A stretch of 64,000 nucleotides of DNA from G965212025 sp965212025 (GTDB lineage: Bacteria; Pseudomonadota; Gammaproteobacteria; Poriferisulfidales; Oxydemutatoraceae): contig OZ243039.1 in assembly GCA_965212025.1 (NCBI GenBank), forward strand, positions 186,001 to 250,000, in the 5' to 3' direction. This document shows positions 35,741-44,976 of the stretch, piece after piece (positions within the stretch are counted from its first letter, which is position 1; every line of letters starts with the position of its first letter). The position numbers were made by a program, and so were the translations under genes. Under the pieces are notes generated by a model that was not told the origin of the DNA, made no database searches, and was given only the letters and a program-made list of their open reading frames with translations.

Positions 35741-36417
35741 TCAGCCCTCTTGATCATCGACAATAGCCGCCAAATGCTGCACTGTTTGCGCGGCAGTTCG
35801 AAATGTCGTATCTACTGTGACCGCCGTTCGTGCCGGAACCAACGGTGCAACCAGACGGCTTGTGTCTTTCTTGTCTCGCTGCACAAGACCTTCGCGCAGC
35901 CCGCCAAGACTAACACCCTCACCTGTTGCATTCAACTGTCCCAACCGACGTTTGGCTCGCTCGTCAACACTGGCCGTCAAAAAAAACTTCCACCGGGCAT
36001 CAGGAAAAATCACGCTGCCCATATCCCGCCCCTCTGCTACCAGACCGGGAGGCAAACGCATCGCCCTCTGTTGGCAACCAGCTCTGCCCTTAGACCAGGA
36101 AGCACCGCGAGATTGGACGCCGGGATTGCCCAAGTATCATCGTAAAGCATCTCACCACACTCCCTGCCATTCAAAAGAACCGAGAGACTGTCGTCATGCA
36201 AAGAGAACTCCAGATGCATCGCTTTCACGCAGGCAACAAGGCTTTCCAAATCCTGCTCGGCGATTCCCTCCCGTGCCGCCAGAAATGCCGCTGAACGATA
36301 AAAAGCACCGCTGGGCAACATGTGGTAGTGCAAGCGTCTCGCCAAACTACAGGCAACCGTTGTTTTCCCTACCCCCGCCGGGCCATCGATAGTAATCACT
36401 GGCACCCCGGTACCCAT
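35741..36417 (-). pseudogene. cmk: Cytidylate kinase, split by a one-base frameshift
   Basis: Cmk phosphorylates CMP and dCMP. The N-terminal part (from ATG 36417) has the P-loop DGPAGVGKTT, the substrate residues SGAFYR, and runs to LPGLRAELVAN. Near 36070 the frame is lost. The remainder (QRAMRLPPGLVAEGRDMG, FPDARWKFFLTAS, the lid arginines RAKRRLGQL, and a normal C-terminus) continues one frame over to 35741. Restoring one base near 36070 would give a full ~225-residue Cmk. There is no long homopolymer at the site. Both neighbours (aroA upstream, rpsA downstream) are intact, so this is either a real recent mutation or a sequence error. Confidence 0.9.
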
Positions 36418-37742
36418 CAGCGTGCCCCTGACGATGCATGACTGAAATAAAACCCCAGGCTCTTTGCCACTGAGACAAAATCCGGAAACGAAACCCCGAC
36501 TGATTCGCTGTCTTTTACCACCACCCCTTCTGCGGAAGCTGCCCCAGCCACCAAAAACGCCATGGCGACACGATGGTCGCCAAAAGCTGATACCTCGCCA
36601 CCGCGTATTCCTCCCCCGCGAATTGTGATCCCATCGGCAACGCAGTATGCCTCAACACCGCAGGCGCGCAAATTACGAGCCATCGTTTCCAGGCGATCAC
36701 TCTCTTTGTAGCGAAGCTCCCCGACACCGTGCACCTGTGTTTCACCGACAGCACAGGAAGCGGCAATAAACAAAATTGGAAATTCGTCGATACTGGACAC
36801 CACCAGCTCGGAAGGAATGGTCAAACCACGCAGCTGCGAATACCGGACCCGCAAGTCCGCCACCGGCTCCGAACCACGGAAGCGACTGGAGGTGACTTCA
36901 ATATTCGCCCCCATCAGGCGCAAGACAGTCAATGCCCCGGTGCGCAGGGGATTGATCCCGACATCACGCAATAGCAAATCGGAACCCTTGACCAGGCATG
37001 CCGCAACCAGAAAAAAAGCAGCAGATGAAAAGTCCCCTGGCACATGAACCGTGGTTGCCTTGGGCTGCGAAGCACGCAACTGCACCCGCTTGCCCTCGCT
37101 TTCTGTTTCACAGGAAAAACTCCGCAACATTTTTTCACTATGATCCCTGCTCGCAACTGGCTCCACGACTGTCGTGACGCCGTCTGCGTACAACCCTGCC
37201 AGCAACAGACACGACTTCAGCTGGGCGCTGCTGACCGGAGTCTGGTAGTGAATTCCAGTCAATCTCTCCGTGCCATTCAACCGAATCGGAGCCGTGCCTG
37301 AGGGGGAGACCGAAACCTTCGCACCCATCATGCCCAAAGGCTCCACCAAACGATGCATCGGGCGCACTGACAAGGATGCATCCCCTCGCAACTCCGAATC
37401 AAAACGCTGTGCAGCCAGAATCCCGCAGAGCAGGCGCATCGTGGTTCCCGAATTGGCACAGTCAATAGGACTGCCCGGATCTTCAAGCCCATATCGGCCG
37501 TTCCCGTAGACAGCCAGGGATTTTCCGGCTTCCGTGCGAACCCCAAGAGACTCAATGGCACGCAATGTCGCGCGGCAATCTAGCGCATCCGAGGCATTCA
37601 GAATCGTGGTTTTCCCTTGCGCAATGGCTCCCAGAAGCAGCGCCCGGTGACTAATCGACTTGTCTCCGGGAACGGTACTTTCCCCTGTTAAGGCGCGAGC
37701 GGGAAAGGAACAAATAGACTGGAAATGAGACCGGGGCGTCAT
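36417..37742 (-). CDS. aroA: 3-Phosphoshikimate 1-carboxyvinyltransferase (EPSP synthase)
   Basis: Sixth step of the shikimate pathway: joins phosphoenolpyruvate to shikimate-3-phosphate. Motifs include the N-terminal GDKSISHRALLLGA, NSGTTMRLLCGILA, and the C-terminal domain KESDRLETMARNL with FGDHRVAMAF. The length of 441 residues fits. NSGTTMRLLCGILAAQ, with alanine at the usual glyphosate-site glycine region, resembles class II enzymes (uncertain). The ATG overlaps the tyrA stop and its own stop touches the cmk start. Confidence 0.95.
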   Translation of the reverse strand: MTPRSHFQSICSFPARALTGESTVPGDKSISHRALLLGAIAQGKTTILNASDALDCRATLRAIESLGVRTEAGKSLAVYGNGRYGLEDPGSPIDCANSGTTMRLLCGILAAQRFDSELRGDASLSVRPMHRLVEPLGMMGAKVSVSPSGTAPIRLNGTERLTGIHYQTPVSSAQLKSCLLLAGLYADGVTTVVEPVASRDHSEKMLRSFSCETESEGKRVQLRASQPKATTVHVPGDFSSAAFFLVAACLVKGSDLLLRDVGINPLRTGALTVLRLMGANIEVTSSRFRGSEPVADLRVRYSQLRGLTIPSELVVSSIDEFPILFIAASCAVGETQVHGVGELRYKESDRLETMARNLRACGVEAYCVADGITIRGGGIRGGEVSAFGDHRVAMAFLVAGAASAEGVVVKDSESVGVSFPDFVSVAKSLGFYFSHASSGAR

Positions 37743-38593
37743 TTGCCCTTCTCCCCGAGCCTAAGTCGGTACTCATTCGCACATTCCAGATACCTGGCAA
37801 TCTTCTCTAGATCCCCATTCTCCAAATCATCCACAAAACGGTCGATCCCAGAACGGTATTTACGCAGCGCCATCAGGAGATTGTCCCGGTTGGCGTAACA
37901 CAGGTCGCTCCACATCTCTGGGTTGCCGGCAGCAATCCTGGTGACGTCCCGTAAGCTGCCCGCCGAAAAGTCTATAACTTTTTGCATGCCTTGCAGGGAC
38001 ACCGCACTTTCCATCAAAACGCAGGCAACCACATGAGGTAAATGGCTGGTTACCGCAAGCAAGCGATCATGTTCATGATCCTCCATAAGGCTGACCTGCG
38101 CACCCGTCTTTTCCCACAGTGCCCGCACCTGCGCCAGAGCATCAGCAGCCGTTTTTTTGTGCGGCGTTAAAACCACCACGGCGTTTGCAAAAAGGCTGTC
38201 ACTGGCCGACTCCGGCCCACTTGTTTCCAGCCCCGACAAGGGATGTGCAGGAACCAGGGTGGTCGGGAGCTCCCCCAAAACACGTTTTGCAACTTCCAGG
38301 ACTTCCCGCTTGACACTGCACACGTCGCTGACAATTTTTTCTGATCTTCCGGCAATTTCCCGAAATGTGGTAAAAAAACCGGACATGGCACTCAAGGGAG
38401 CCGCCAACACAATCATGTCGCTTCGTTTGATGAATGCTTCGCAACTGTCCAATTGGCAATCGACAATGCCAGAGGGAATGGGGCGCAGATCAAAACCAAG
38501 AATTTCCCGCTCCTCTCCGGCACGTTTCAGAGACAGCGCCAAAGAGCCACCGATCAGGCCAACACCAAAAATACCAATCGTGCCGTTTTTCAC
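37739..38593 (-). CDS. tyrA: Prephenate dehydrogenase
   Basis: Oxidatively decarboxylates prephenate (or dehydrogenates arogenate) toward tyrosine. An N-terminal NAD-binding motif GVGLIGGSLA (about residues 10-19) and the catalytic HPLSG stretch (PAHPLSGLETSG) are followed by the helical dimer domain with SHLPH. The start is GTG at 38593 and the length of 284 residues is typical of monofunctional TyrA. It is fused neither to chorismate mutase nor to aroA, although it overlaps aroA by four bases. Confidence 0.93.
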   Translation of the reverse strand: MKNGTIGIFGVGLIGGSLALSLKRAGEEREILGFDLRPIPSGIVDCQLDSCEAFIKRSDMIVLAAPLSAMSGFFTTFREIAGRSEKIVSDVCSVKREVLEVAKRVLGELPTTLVPAHPLSGLETSGPESASDSLFANAVVVLTPHKKTAADALAQVRALWEKTGAQVSLMEDHEHDRLLAVTSHLPHVVACVLMESAVSLQGMQKVIDFSAGSLRDVTRIAAGNPEMWSDLCYANRDNLLMALRKYRSGIDRFVDDLENGDLEKIARYLECANEYRLRLGEKGK

Positions 38594-38632
38594 ATCACTG
38601 TCTTCATCGCCAGGAAAATTGACGACCTGAAT

Positions 38633-39778
38633 TCAGGCAGAAGGCACCAGCTTCAGCATCACTTCGGTCATGGCATTCAGAAACTTTTCATTGTGTTGAG
38701 GCATACCCACGGTCACGCGTAAGTAAGACTCCAAGCCATAGTTTTGCAGGCGGCGGACGGCGACACCCTGTTGCAACAAGGCATCTGCGACCTTTGTAGC
38801 GTGTGGGCCGACGTGAAAGCACAGAAAATTGGCAACAGAGGGAAGGACCGATAGCCCCATGCCAAGCAAAGCAGAACGCAAGCACGCCAATCCACGCAGA
38901 TTTTCCTCCACACTGCGGCGTACGTGCGCCTTGTCAGACAAGGCTGCGCAGGCAGCGGCTTGCGCCAAAGCATTGACGTTGAAAGGTTGCCGCACCCGAT
39001 TCATCAAATCAGCGATTTCCGGGCTGGAAATGGCGTAACCGACTCTCAAGGCTGCCAAAGCATGGATCTTCGAAAAAGTTCCGGTCACCACCAGATTCGG
39101 ATAGCTATCCAGCCACTTCCTGGCATCGGGATAATCAGGGTCGGTGACGTATTCCGTGTAAGCCTGGTCTACCAAGACGACAATATTGGCCGGTACAGCA
39201 TCGAGTAAGTGCCGCAGTTCGGATTCAACCAGCCAAGTCCCGGTAGGGTTATTGGGGTTGGCAAGAAAGATGACTTTGGTACGAGCGTCCAACCGGCGCA
39301 ATAACTGAGCCGTATCACAACCAAAGGGCATGGCGTGGTCAGATGGATTGGCTTTGGCCTCGCGCACCTCGCCACCGCAGGCGCGCGTCACAAGCGCGTA
39401 GACTGCAAAGGCGTGATGTGGAAACACGGCATTGTCTTGCGCGCCCAGAAAGCAACGCGCCACCAGCTCTATCGCCTCGTTGGAACCGTTGCAAACCGTC
39501 AGGTTTTCCGCGGTAAGCTGGAACGCATCCGCCAAAGCCTCCTTCAACAGCAAGGCATCACCATCAGGATACAGATGTGCACACTTGTGACAGTCCGCCA
39601 GTGCCCTTATGGCATGAGGAGAAGGGCCAGCAAGGTTTTCGTTGGAAGCCAGCTGAATGATGTCGGCAGCGGACAGACCCGGTGGCAATTTTCCTGGCCT
39701 ACCCGGAATATAGGGCTTCAGGTCACGCAGGCCACCACAACAAAGAGACAACGCGGAAAAATTCTGGGGGTGGCTCAT
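38633..39778 (-). CDS. hisC: Histidinol-phosphate aminotransferase
   Basis: PLP-dependent aminotransferase; in this position (between pheA and tyrA) HisC-like enzymes may also serve aromatic amino acids. PLP-binding features: the lysine in GTFSKIHALAALRVGYA (about residue 237), NPNNPTGTW, and the N-terminal YIPGRPG and LASNENLAGPSP. The length of 381 residues is normal. It is 39 bases upstream of tyrA. A second hisC elsewhere would be expected if this one is dedicated to phenylalanine/tyrosine. Confidence 0.92.
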   Translation of the reverse strand: MSHPQNFSALSLCCGGLRDLKPYIPGRPGKLPPGLSAADIIQLASNENLAGPSPHAIRALADCHKCAHLYPDGDALLLKEALADAFQLTAENLTVCNGSNEAIELVARCFLGAQDNAVFPHHAFAVYALVTRACGGEVREAKANPSDHAMPFGCDTAQLLRRLDARTKVIFLANPNNPTGTWLVESELRHLLDAVPANIVVLVDQAYTEYVTDPDYPDARKWLDSYPNLVVTGTFSKIHALAALRVGYAISSPEIADLMNRVRQPFNVNALAQAAACAALSDKAHVRRSVEENLRGLACLRSALLGMGLSVLPSVANFLCFHVGPHATKVADALLQQGVAVRRLQNYGLESYLRVTVGMPQHNEKFLNAMTEVMLKLVPSA

Positions 39779-40214
39779 TTTATTTGACGGAGGCGCAACA
39801 TGCCTGCATATACCAGAAGTTCAGCCGGGAACTTTCAAGGTCGGCGTATGCTGCCACACCTTCACCATAAGCAACAAGGGAAGGCAAGAGACGGGAGCCG
39901 GGCTCATCTCAGCTCCCCCTGGCAGTTTCCAGACACAGAAACAGGCTACCAGGCTTGTTTGAAGCGAAACGCCCAGGGTCGGCAGGTCGGCAGGGCACGT
40001 GGTCACATCCAGTGCCCTTCGATCCATACACAACCTTTTTGCAGATGCCTTCAACGGGTACGTCACGTTATCAATCTTTGAGTCAGAACCCTGCGAGAGC
40101 CGCACTCCGGAAAACATGAAACTTCTTTGCAGACTGATGTTGGGCAGGAGACCTCAGCACATTGGCTGAACGTTGACCGAAACGGAGATGTGCGAGCCCT
40201 CAACCCGCAAGTGC
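39779..40214. other. 436-base gap with a decayed copy of the pheA 3' end
   Basis: On the minus strand, right after the pheA stop, sequence from 40214 down to about 40130 repeats the last 72 bases of pheA with substitutions and a ~20-base insertion (matching blocks GCACTTGC, TTGA.GGCTCG, GTTTCG, GCTG.GGTCT). Further down, a short minus-strand frame (ending VAAYADLESSRLNFWYMQ) looks like former coding sequence but was not identified. Short ORFs on both strands are not supported as genes. Confidence 0.6.
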
Positions 40215-41303
40215 TCAGGAAACGGCTAAGGGGTAAGACCCCAGCAAACGAAACAGCGATGCACGAGCCTTCAACTCGGCAAGTGCTTCATTGAGGGGGG
40301 CTTCGGCGGCATGCCCCAAAATATCCAAAAAGAAAACGTATTCCCAGGGACCCTGACGCGCAGGCCTTGACTCAATTCGTACCATGCTCAAAGAACGGGT
40401 CGCAAGGGGTTTAAGCAACTCTACAAGCGAGCCTGGATTGTTTGGCGAAGTCACCAACAGGGTGGTTTTGTCTGAACCTGTGGGAGCGGGCAAAGGATGG
40501 TCCCCGATCACCAGAAAACGCGTCACATTAAAACTTTGATCTTCTATGTTTTCGCGCAGAATACGCAGGCCGTAGTACCGGGCGGCACGCCGTCCAGCTA
40601 TTGCACAGCTCCCTTCCTGGTCGCACGCCAGCTTTGTGGCTTCCGCGTTGCTACTGACGCGAACCAGCTGACAACGACTAGGCAATGTTTTGCGTAACCA
40701 CTCCCGGCATTGCGCAATGGACTGCTCATGCGCGTAAAGGGTGTGCAAATCCTCCATTTTTTCGGTTTTGGAAAGCAGCATGTGGTGAATTCTCAACTCC
40801 ACCTCGCTGTAAATCCGCAATGGCGAATTTACGAAACAGTCCAGTGTGTTGGAAACACTGCCGAAAACCGCACTTTCCACCGGCACGACTCCGAAACTCG
40901 CTGCGCCATTCTGTACACCGGCAAATACATCTTCAATGGAATCGCGGGCTTGCGTCTCCACAGAGCCCCCAAAATGCTTTAAGGCAGCCTCCTCTGTGTA
41001 CGTTCCTTGTGGGCCGAGGTAGGCAACCACGATTTTTTCTTCCAGAGAGAGGCAGGAAGAAATAATTTCGCGGAAAATTGTGGCAACCGAATCCTCCGCC
41101 AAGGGGCCAGGATTTTTTTCTACCGCATTACGAACGATTTTGGCTTCACGCTCAGGGCAATAGAAGGAAGCAACGCTTTCCTGACCGCTGCTTTTCGCCT
41201 TGGCAGCTTCCATTGCCAAAGAAGCCCGACGGTTCAGCACGCGCAAAAGATCCGCGTCTATTTCGTCTATTTCCCTTCGTACCTCGGTAAGTCGGTTTTT
41301 CAT
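40215..41303 (-). CDS. pheA: Chorismate mutase / prephenate dehydratase (P-protein)
   Basis: Bifunctional enzyme that makes phenylpyruvate from chorismate. The chorismate mutase domain (about residues 1-90, VRREIDEIDADLLRVLNRR) is followed by prephenate dehydratase (about 95-275, YLGPQGTYTEEAA, VPVESAVFGSV, and the catalytic NVTRFLVIG). An ACT domain comes last, with the phenylalanine-binding IESRP; the usual GALV turn reads GSLV. The ATG at 41303 is preferred; a GTG lies one codon upstream. serC, which often sits between gyrA and pheA in this class, is absent. Confidence 0.95.
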   Translation of the reverse strand: MKNRLTEVRREIDEIDADLLRVLNRRASLAMEAAKAKSSGQESVASFYCPEREAKIVRNAVEKNPGPLAEDSVATIFREIISSCLSLEEKIVVAYLGPQGTYTEEAALKHFGGSVETQARDSIEDVFAGVQNGAASFGVVPVESAVFGSVSNTLDCFVNSPLRIYSEVELRIHHMLLSKTEKMEDLHTLYAHEQSIAQCREWLRKTLPSRCQLVRVSSNAEATKLACDQEGSCAIAGRRAARYYGLRILRENIEDQSFNVTRFLVIGDHPLPAPTGSDKTTLLVTSPNNPGSLVELLKPLATRSLSMVRIESRPARQGPWEYVFFLDILGHAAEAPLNEALAELKARASLFRLLGSYPLAVS

Positions 41304-41448
41304 CACTCTAAAGAAACACGCTATTCGCAGCTCACACCTGGAGAAGCCGTGACACCAACCGGCAACCCAATACGGCGGTGCGATGATTGATCAAAGAGAA
41401 CAAGCCCACCCGAACCGACTATCTGCACGCTTTCCCGGTGACCTGATT

Positions 41449-44040
41449 TCAAGGGCTTTCTTCATCAGCAGTCTGCTCGTCGGCAACAGAAACCGCCAAG
41501 GAAAACATCCCGGAAATGACGTCTTTCCCTTTCACAACCTTCAGCCTTACACCTCTTGCGTATCTGCCCAAGATGGAAATCGAAGCAGATGGAACCCTGA
41601 TCAAACTGCCATTGGCTGTCACCAAAACCAGATCTTCATCATTGGCTGGCAGCGCAGCTCCCACCAAACTTTCATTTTTGCCGGAAAACTTGATGGCAAG
41701 AACCCCCATTCCAGCACGGTTTCTGACTGGAAACTGATCCAGTCTGACTCGCTTGCCGACCCCCCGACTCGTCACCAAGGCCAACGTGCTTTCATCTTCT
41801 TTCGGGGTAAAACAAAGTAGCTTGACCACGCGAGCACCACGCTGAAGACGTATCCCACGTACCCCGCGGCTAACACGCCCGATTGTCCGTACATTGCTCT
41901 CATCGAAGCGGACACACCGTCCATGGTCACTCACCAGAATAAAGTGCTGACCTCTTTCGCTGTTTAAGGCGCTGACCACCTCATCACCGTCATCCAGAAC
42001 AATCGCACGAATACCCGATGACATTGGTCTGGAATAGCGCTCCAAAAAAGTCTTTTTGATAACGCCCTTTGCGGTTGCCAGAACCAAGTGACGCCCCGGC
42101 ATGTAGTCTTGCAAGGGGAGAATTGCCGAAATTCTCTCACCTCTCTTCAGGCGTAACAGGTTAACAATCGGTTTGCCTTTTGCGACGCGTCCAGTCCGTG
42201 GCAATTGGTACGCCCTGATCCAGTAGACTTTTCCAATATTTGAAAAACACAATAAGGTGTCATGGGTCGCCGCAAACAATACTTCCTTTACCCAATCACC
42301 TACATTGACAATGGCGGCTGTAACCCCTGAGCCGCCACGCTTTTGCACCACAAAATTCTCAATGGCCTGAGATTTTACGTAGCCCGAGGCGGATAAGGTA
42401 ATGACCAGCTTTTCCGGGGTAATAAAGTCTTCTTCACTGAAATTTCCCACTGGTCCAACAATTTCAGTCCGGCGCGCATCTGCATAAGATTCGCGCACCG
42501 CTTCCAGTTCTTCGCGGATAACCTCGGTCAATCTGTCAGGGTCGGACAGAATGTGGTTCAGCTCCGCGATTGTCAGCCGCAGCTCGCGGTAATCGGAAAA
42601 CACCCGGTTTTTTTCCAGCGCAGTCAAACGGTGCAAGCGCAACGCCAGAATGGCCAGCGACTGCTCTTCGGAAAGATAATAGGCACCATCCCGTAGACCA
42701 TAGTCGTCAGACAAACCCTCGGGTCGTGCCAGGCGCGGGTCCATGCTTCCCCCTGTATCCACCTCAAGCATCATCTCTTGAACCACATCTGCAGGCCAAG
42801 GCCTCGCCATCAAAGATTCCTTGGCAACGCTCGGGCTTTCACTGGCTTTAATCAGTTCGATGACCGCGTCTATGCTGCCCAAGGCCACCGCCTGTCCTTC
42901 GAGGATATGGGCTTTTGCCCGTGCCTTGCGCAACTCAAAAATCGTGCGCCTGACCACGACATCACGGCGATGCTCTATGAAATGCTCAATCAGCGTTTTC
43001 AGGTTGGCCGTGATCGGGCGCTTGGAAACGACCGCAATCATATTCATGCTGAAAGATATTTGCAGCCTGGTGCTCTGGTACAGACGGTTCAAAATCACCC
43101 CGGCGATCTCTCCCTGCCCAACTTCTATGACCACACGCATCCCTTCCTTATCCGATTCGTCGCGCAAATTGGAAATTCCGGATATTTTCTTGCTTCTGAC
43201 CAAGTCGGCTATTTGCTCCACCAGGCGAGCCTTGTTCACGGTATAAGGCAGTTCAGTCACCACAATACGCGTTCTTCCGGCTCTCTTGGCATCCTCAATT
43301 TCACACCGCGACCTCACGGTAATCACCCCGGAACCTGTCTCGTACGCCTTGCGAATCTCATCTTTGCCACAGATCAATCCCCCGGTGGGAAAATCCGGCC
43401 CCGGTATATGGCCGATAAGCTCGTCAAGTGAAATCTCCGGGTTATCCAGACAGGCGATGGTTGCATCAAGAGTTTCCCGGATATTGTGGGGAGGTATGGA
43501 GGTGGCCATGGCAACCGCGATACCCGTAGAACCGTTGATTAACAGGTTCGGTACGCGTGTCGGCAATACCTCCGGCTCCTGTTCCGTGCCGTCATAGTTC
43601 GGGCTGAAATCGACGGTCTCTTTGCCGAGATCAGCCAGTATCTCGCTGGTAAGACGTGTCATGCGAACCTCGGTATAACGCATGGCGGCCGGCGCGTCCC
43701 CGTCTATGGAACCAAAGTTTCCCTGACCATCCACCAAGGGATAGCGCATGGAGAACTTCTGCGCCATACGCACGATGGCCTCGTACACGACTACATCACC
43801 ATGCGGGTGATATTTCCCGATCACGTCACCAACGACACGCGCCGACTTTTTGTAGGCTTTATTCCAATCGTTGTTCAGTTCTTTCATCGCGTACAGGGCT
43901 CGTCTGTGTACGGGTTTGAGACCATCCCGAATGTCGGGTAATGCGCGCCCAATGATGACACTCATCGCATAGTCCACGTAGGACTGGCGCATGATGTCCT
44001 CAAGGTCAACCGGCAGGAGTTTGCGTGAAAAATCAGGCAT
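41449..44040 (-). CDS. gyrA: DNA gyrase subunit A
   Basis: Breakage-reunion subunit of gyrase. The winged-helix/tower core contains the catalytic tyrosine Y122 (AAMRYTEVR). The C-terminal half has six pinwheel blades and the GyrA box (QKRGGSGV, about residue 559). Numbering in the quinolone region equals that of E. coli, and this protein reads HGDVVVYE at residues 80-87: Val at 83, Val at 84 and Glu at 87 in place of Ser, Ala and Asp. ParC is the alternative, but the GyrA box and the position before pheA favour GyrA. Confidence 0.96.
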   Translation of the reverse strand: MPDFSRKLLPVDLEDIMRQSYVDYAMSVIIGRALPDIRDGLKPVHRRALYAMKELNNDWNKAYKKSARVVGDVIGKYHPHGDVVVYEAIVRMAQKFSMRYPLVDGQGNFGSIDGDAPAAMRYTEVRMTRLTSEILADLGKETVDFSPNYDGTEQEPEVLPTRVPNLLINGSTGIAVAMATSIPPHNIRETLDATIACLDNPEISLDELIGHIPGPDFPTGGLICGKDEIRKAYETGSGVITVRSRCEIEDAKRAGRTRIVVTELPYTVNKARLVEQIADLVRSKKISGISNLRDESDKEGMRVVIEVGQGEIAGVILNRLYQSTRLQISFSMNMIAVVSKRPITANLKTLIEHFIEHRRDVVVRRTIFELRKARAKAHILEGQAVALGSIDAVIELIKASESPSVAKESLMARPWPADVVQEMMLEVDTGGSMDPRLARPEGLSDDYGLRDGAYYLSEEQSLAILALRLHRLTALEKNRVFSDYRELRLTIAELNHILSDPDRLTEVIREELEAVRESYADARRTEIVGPVGNFSEEDFITPEKLVITLSASGYVKSQAIENFVVQKRGGSGVTAAIVNVGDWVKEVLFAATHDTLLCFSNIGKVYWIRAYQLPRTGRVAKGKPIVNLLRLKRGERISAILPLQDYMPGRHLVLATAKGVIKKTFLERYSRPMSSGIRAIVLDDGDEVVSALNSERGQHFILVSDHGRCVRFDESNVRTIGRVSRGVRGIRLQRGARVVKLLCFTPKEDESTLALVTSRGVGKRVRLDQFPVRNRAGMGVLAIKFSGKNESLVGAALPANDEDLVLVTANGSLIRVPSASISILGRYARGVRLKVVKGKDVISGMFSLAVSVADEQTADEESP

Positions 44041-44326
44041 AGAAAGTAAGGACAGAAAACTTCAGGCTTTGGCTTGGAAAGCCGCCAAACGCCAGTAAGA
44101 ATTGTAGCACAGAGACGGGGTAAGCCGCTTTGCCTGCAGAGGACTTTCGAACCTCCATTTCACTGACAGGCAGGCACTGAAGGCCATCATAAAACCTGTC
44201 GGACTGCGTCAAATCAGCTTCACTTCCGCATGCCTGGGCACACCGGGTTCAGGCCGAGGCCAGCTATCATGAAACCACCTGACAGAAGCAAAGTCGCGCA
44301 ATACACTGGCACTCCAACGCGGGCTA
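44041..44326 (-). other. 286-base gap between rraA and gyrA
   Basis: No gene, tRNA or clear terminator was seen here. It contains the candidate gyrA promoter near 44101. Confidence 0.5.
44101..44109 (-). promoter_or_regulatory. Candidate extended -10 promoter for gyrA
   Basis: Read on the minus strand, TGcTACAAT (hexamer at 44106-44101) lies 61 bases upstream of the gyrA ATG. The hexamer matches five of six consensus bases. There is no good -35. Confidence 0.4.
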
Positions 44327-44815
44327 TCAAGTCCCAAATTCAAGCTTTTGGGCGGCAACCAGGACTCCATCCGCATCGACGTAGACGAAACTTCCTGGCA
44401 GAAAAGAAACGCCAGCAAAATGAACGGGTACATCAACAGCCCCGGTATGGAGTTTGCGGCTTTTTCGCGGCTGTGTGGCCAGTGCCATTACACCTAATTT
44501 CAGCGTCTTCAGTATGGCACTGTCCCTGACACAACCATTGACAATCACAGCTTCCCATCCATTTGCCACCGCCAATTTGGCAAGCAAGTCCCCGAGTAGT
44601 GCGCAACGCATTGAAGCTCTCCCGTCCACTACCAGCACAGACGCCTTTACGCGCATTTCAAGCAATTCCCTCACCAGGGAATTGTCTTCAAAACAACTGA
44701 CCGTCCGAATGGCTCCGGAAAACTTTCGAACGCCGCCAAAATGGCGAAACCCCGGACGGACAAGCTGTACTTTTTCCGGATGGTGATCACACAAATCTGC
44801 CGTTGAGAATTTCAT
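44327..44815 (-). CDS. rraA: RraA, regulator of RNase E activity
   Basis: RraA binds and restrains RNase E in gammaproteobacteria. The protein begins MKFSTADLCDHHPEKVQLV and keeps FEDNSLVRELLE, VVDGRASMRCALLGD and FAGVSFLPGSFVYVDADG. An ORF start six codons upstream adds non-conserved residues. The fold is shared with aldolases of the HMG/CHA family, but the N-terminus is RraA-like. It lies 161 bases downstream of rpoC on the same strand, an unusual neighbour. Confidence 0.9.
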   Translation of the reverse strand: MKFSTADLCDHHPEKVQLVRPGFRHFGGVRKFSGAIRTVSCFEDNSLVRELLEMRVKASVLVVDGRASMRCALLGDLLAKLAVANGWEAVIVNGCVRDSAILKTLKLGVMALATQPRKSRKLHTGAVDVPVHFAGVSFLPGSFVYVDADGVLVAAQKLEFGT

Positions 44816-44976
44816 GCGTTTTTGAGGTGCCAAAAACTGAGCAGAAAGGTCAACCGGAAAGCACTTCCATACCCCCGACGTACGTCAAAGAACTTCCCTT
44901 TCGAAAAAGACGCGCGTTTTTGACGGGGGGCACTGAAAGCGAGGCACGGCGTTCACCCCGGCGACCCGATTGCGCT

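Noticed and set aside
39800..40117. Short ORFs on both strands in the hisC-pheA gap
   Set aside because: No ribosome site or recognisable protein; the region looks like decayed duplicate sequence.
42570..43919. Plus-strand ORFs of up to 217 codons opposite gyrA
   Set aside because: Antisense shadows of a highly conserved gene; likewise those opposite rpoB, rpoC, rpsA and topA.
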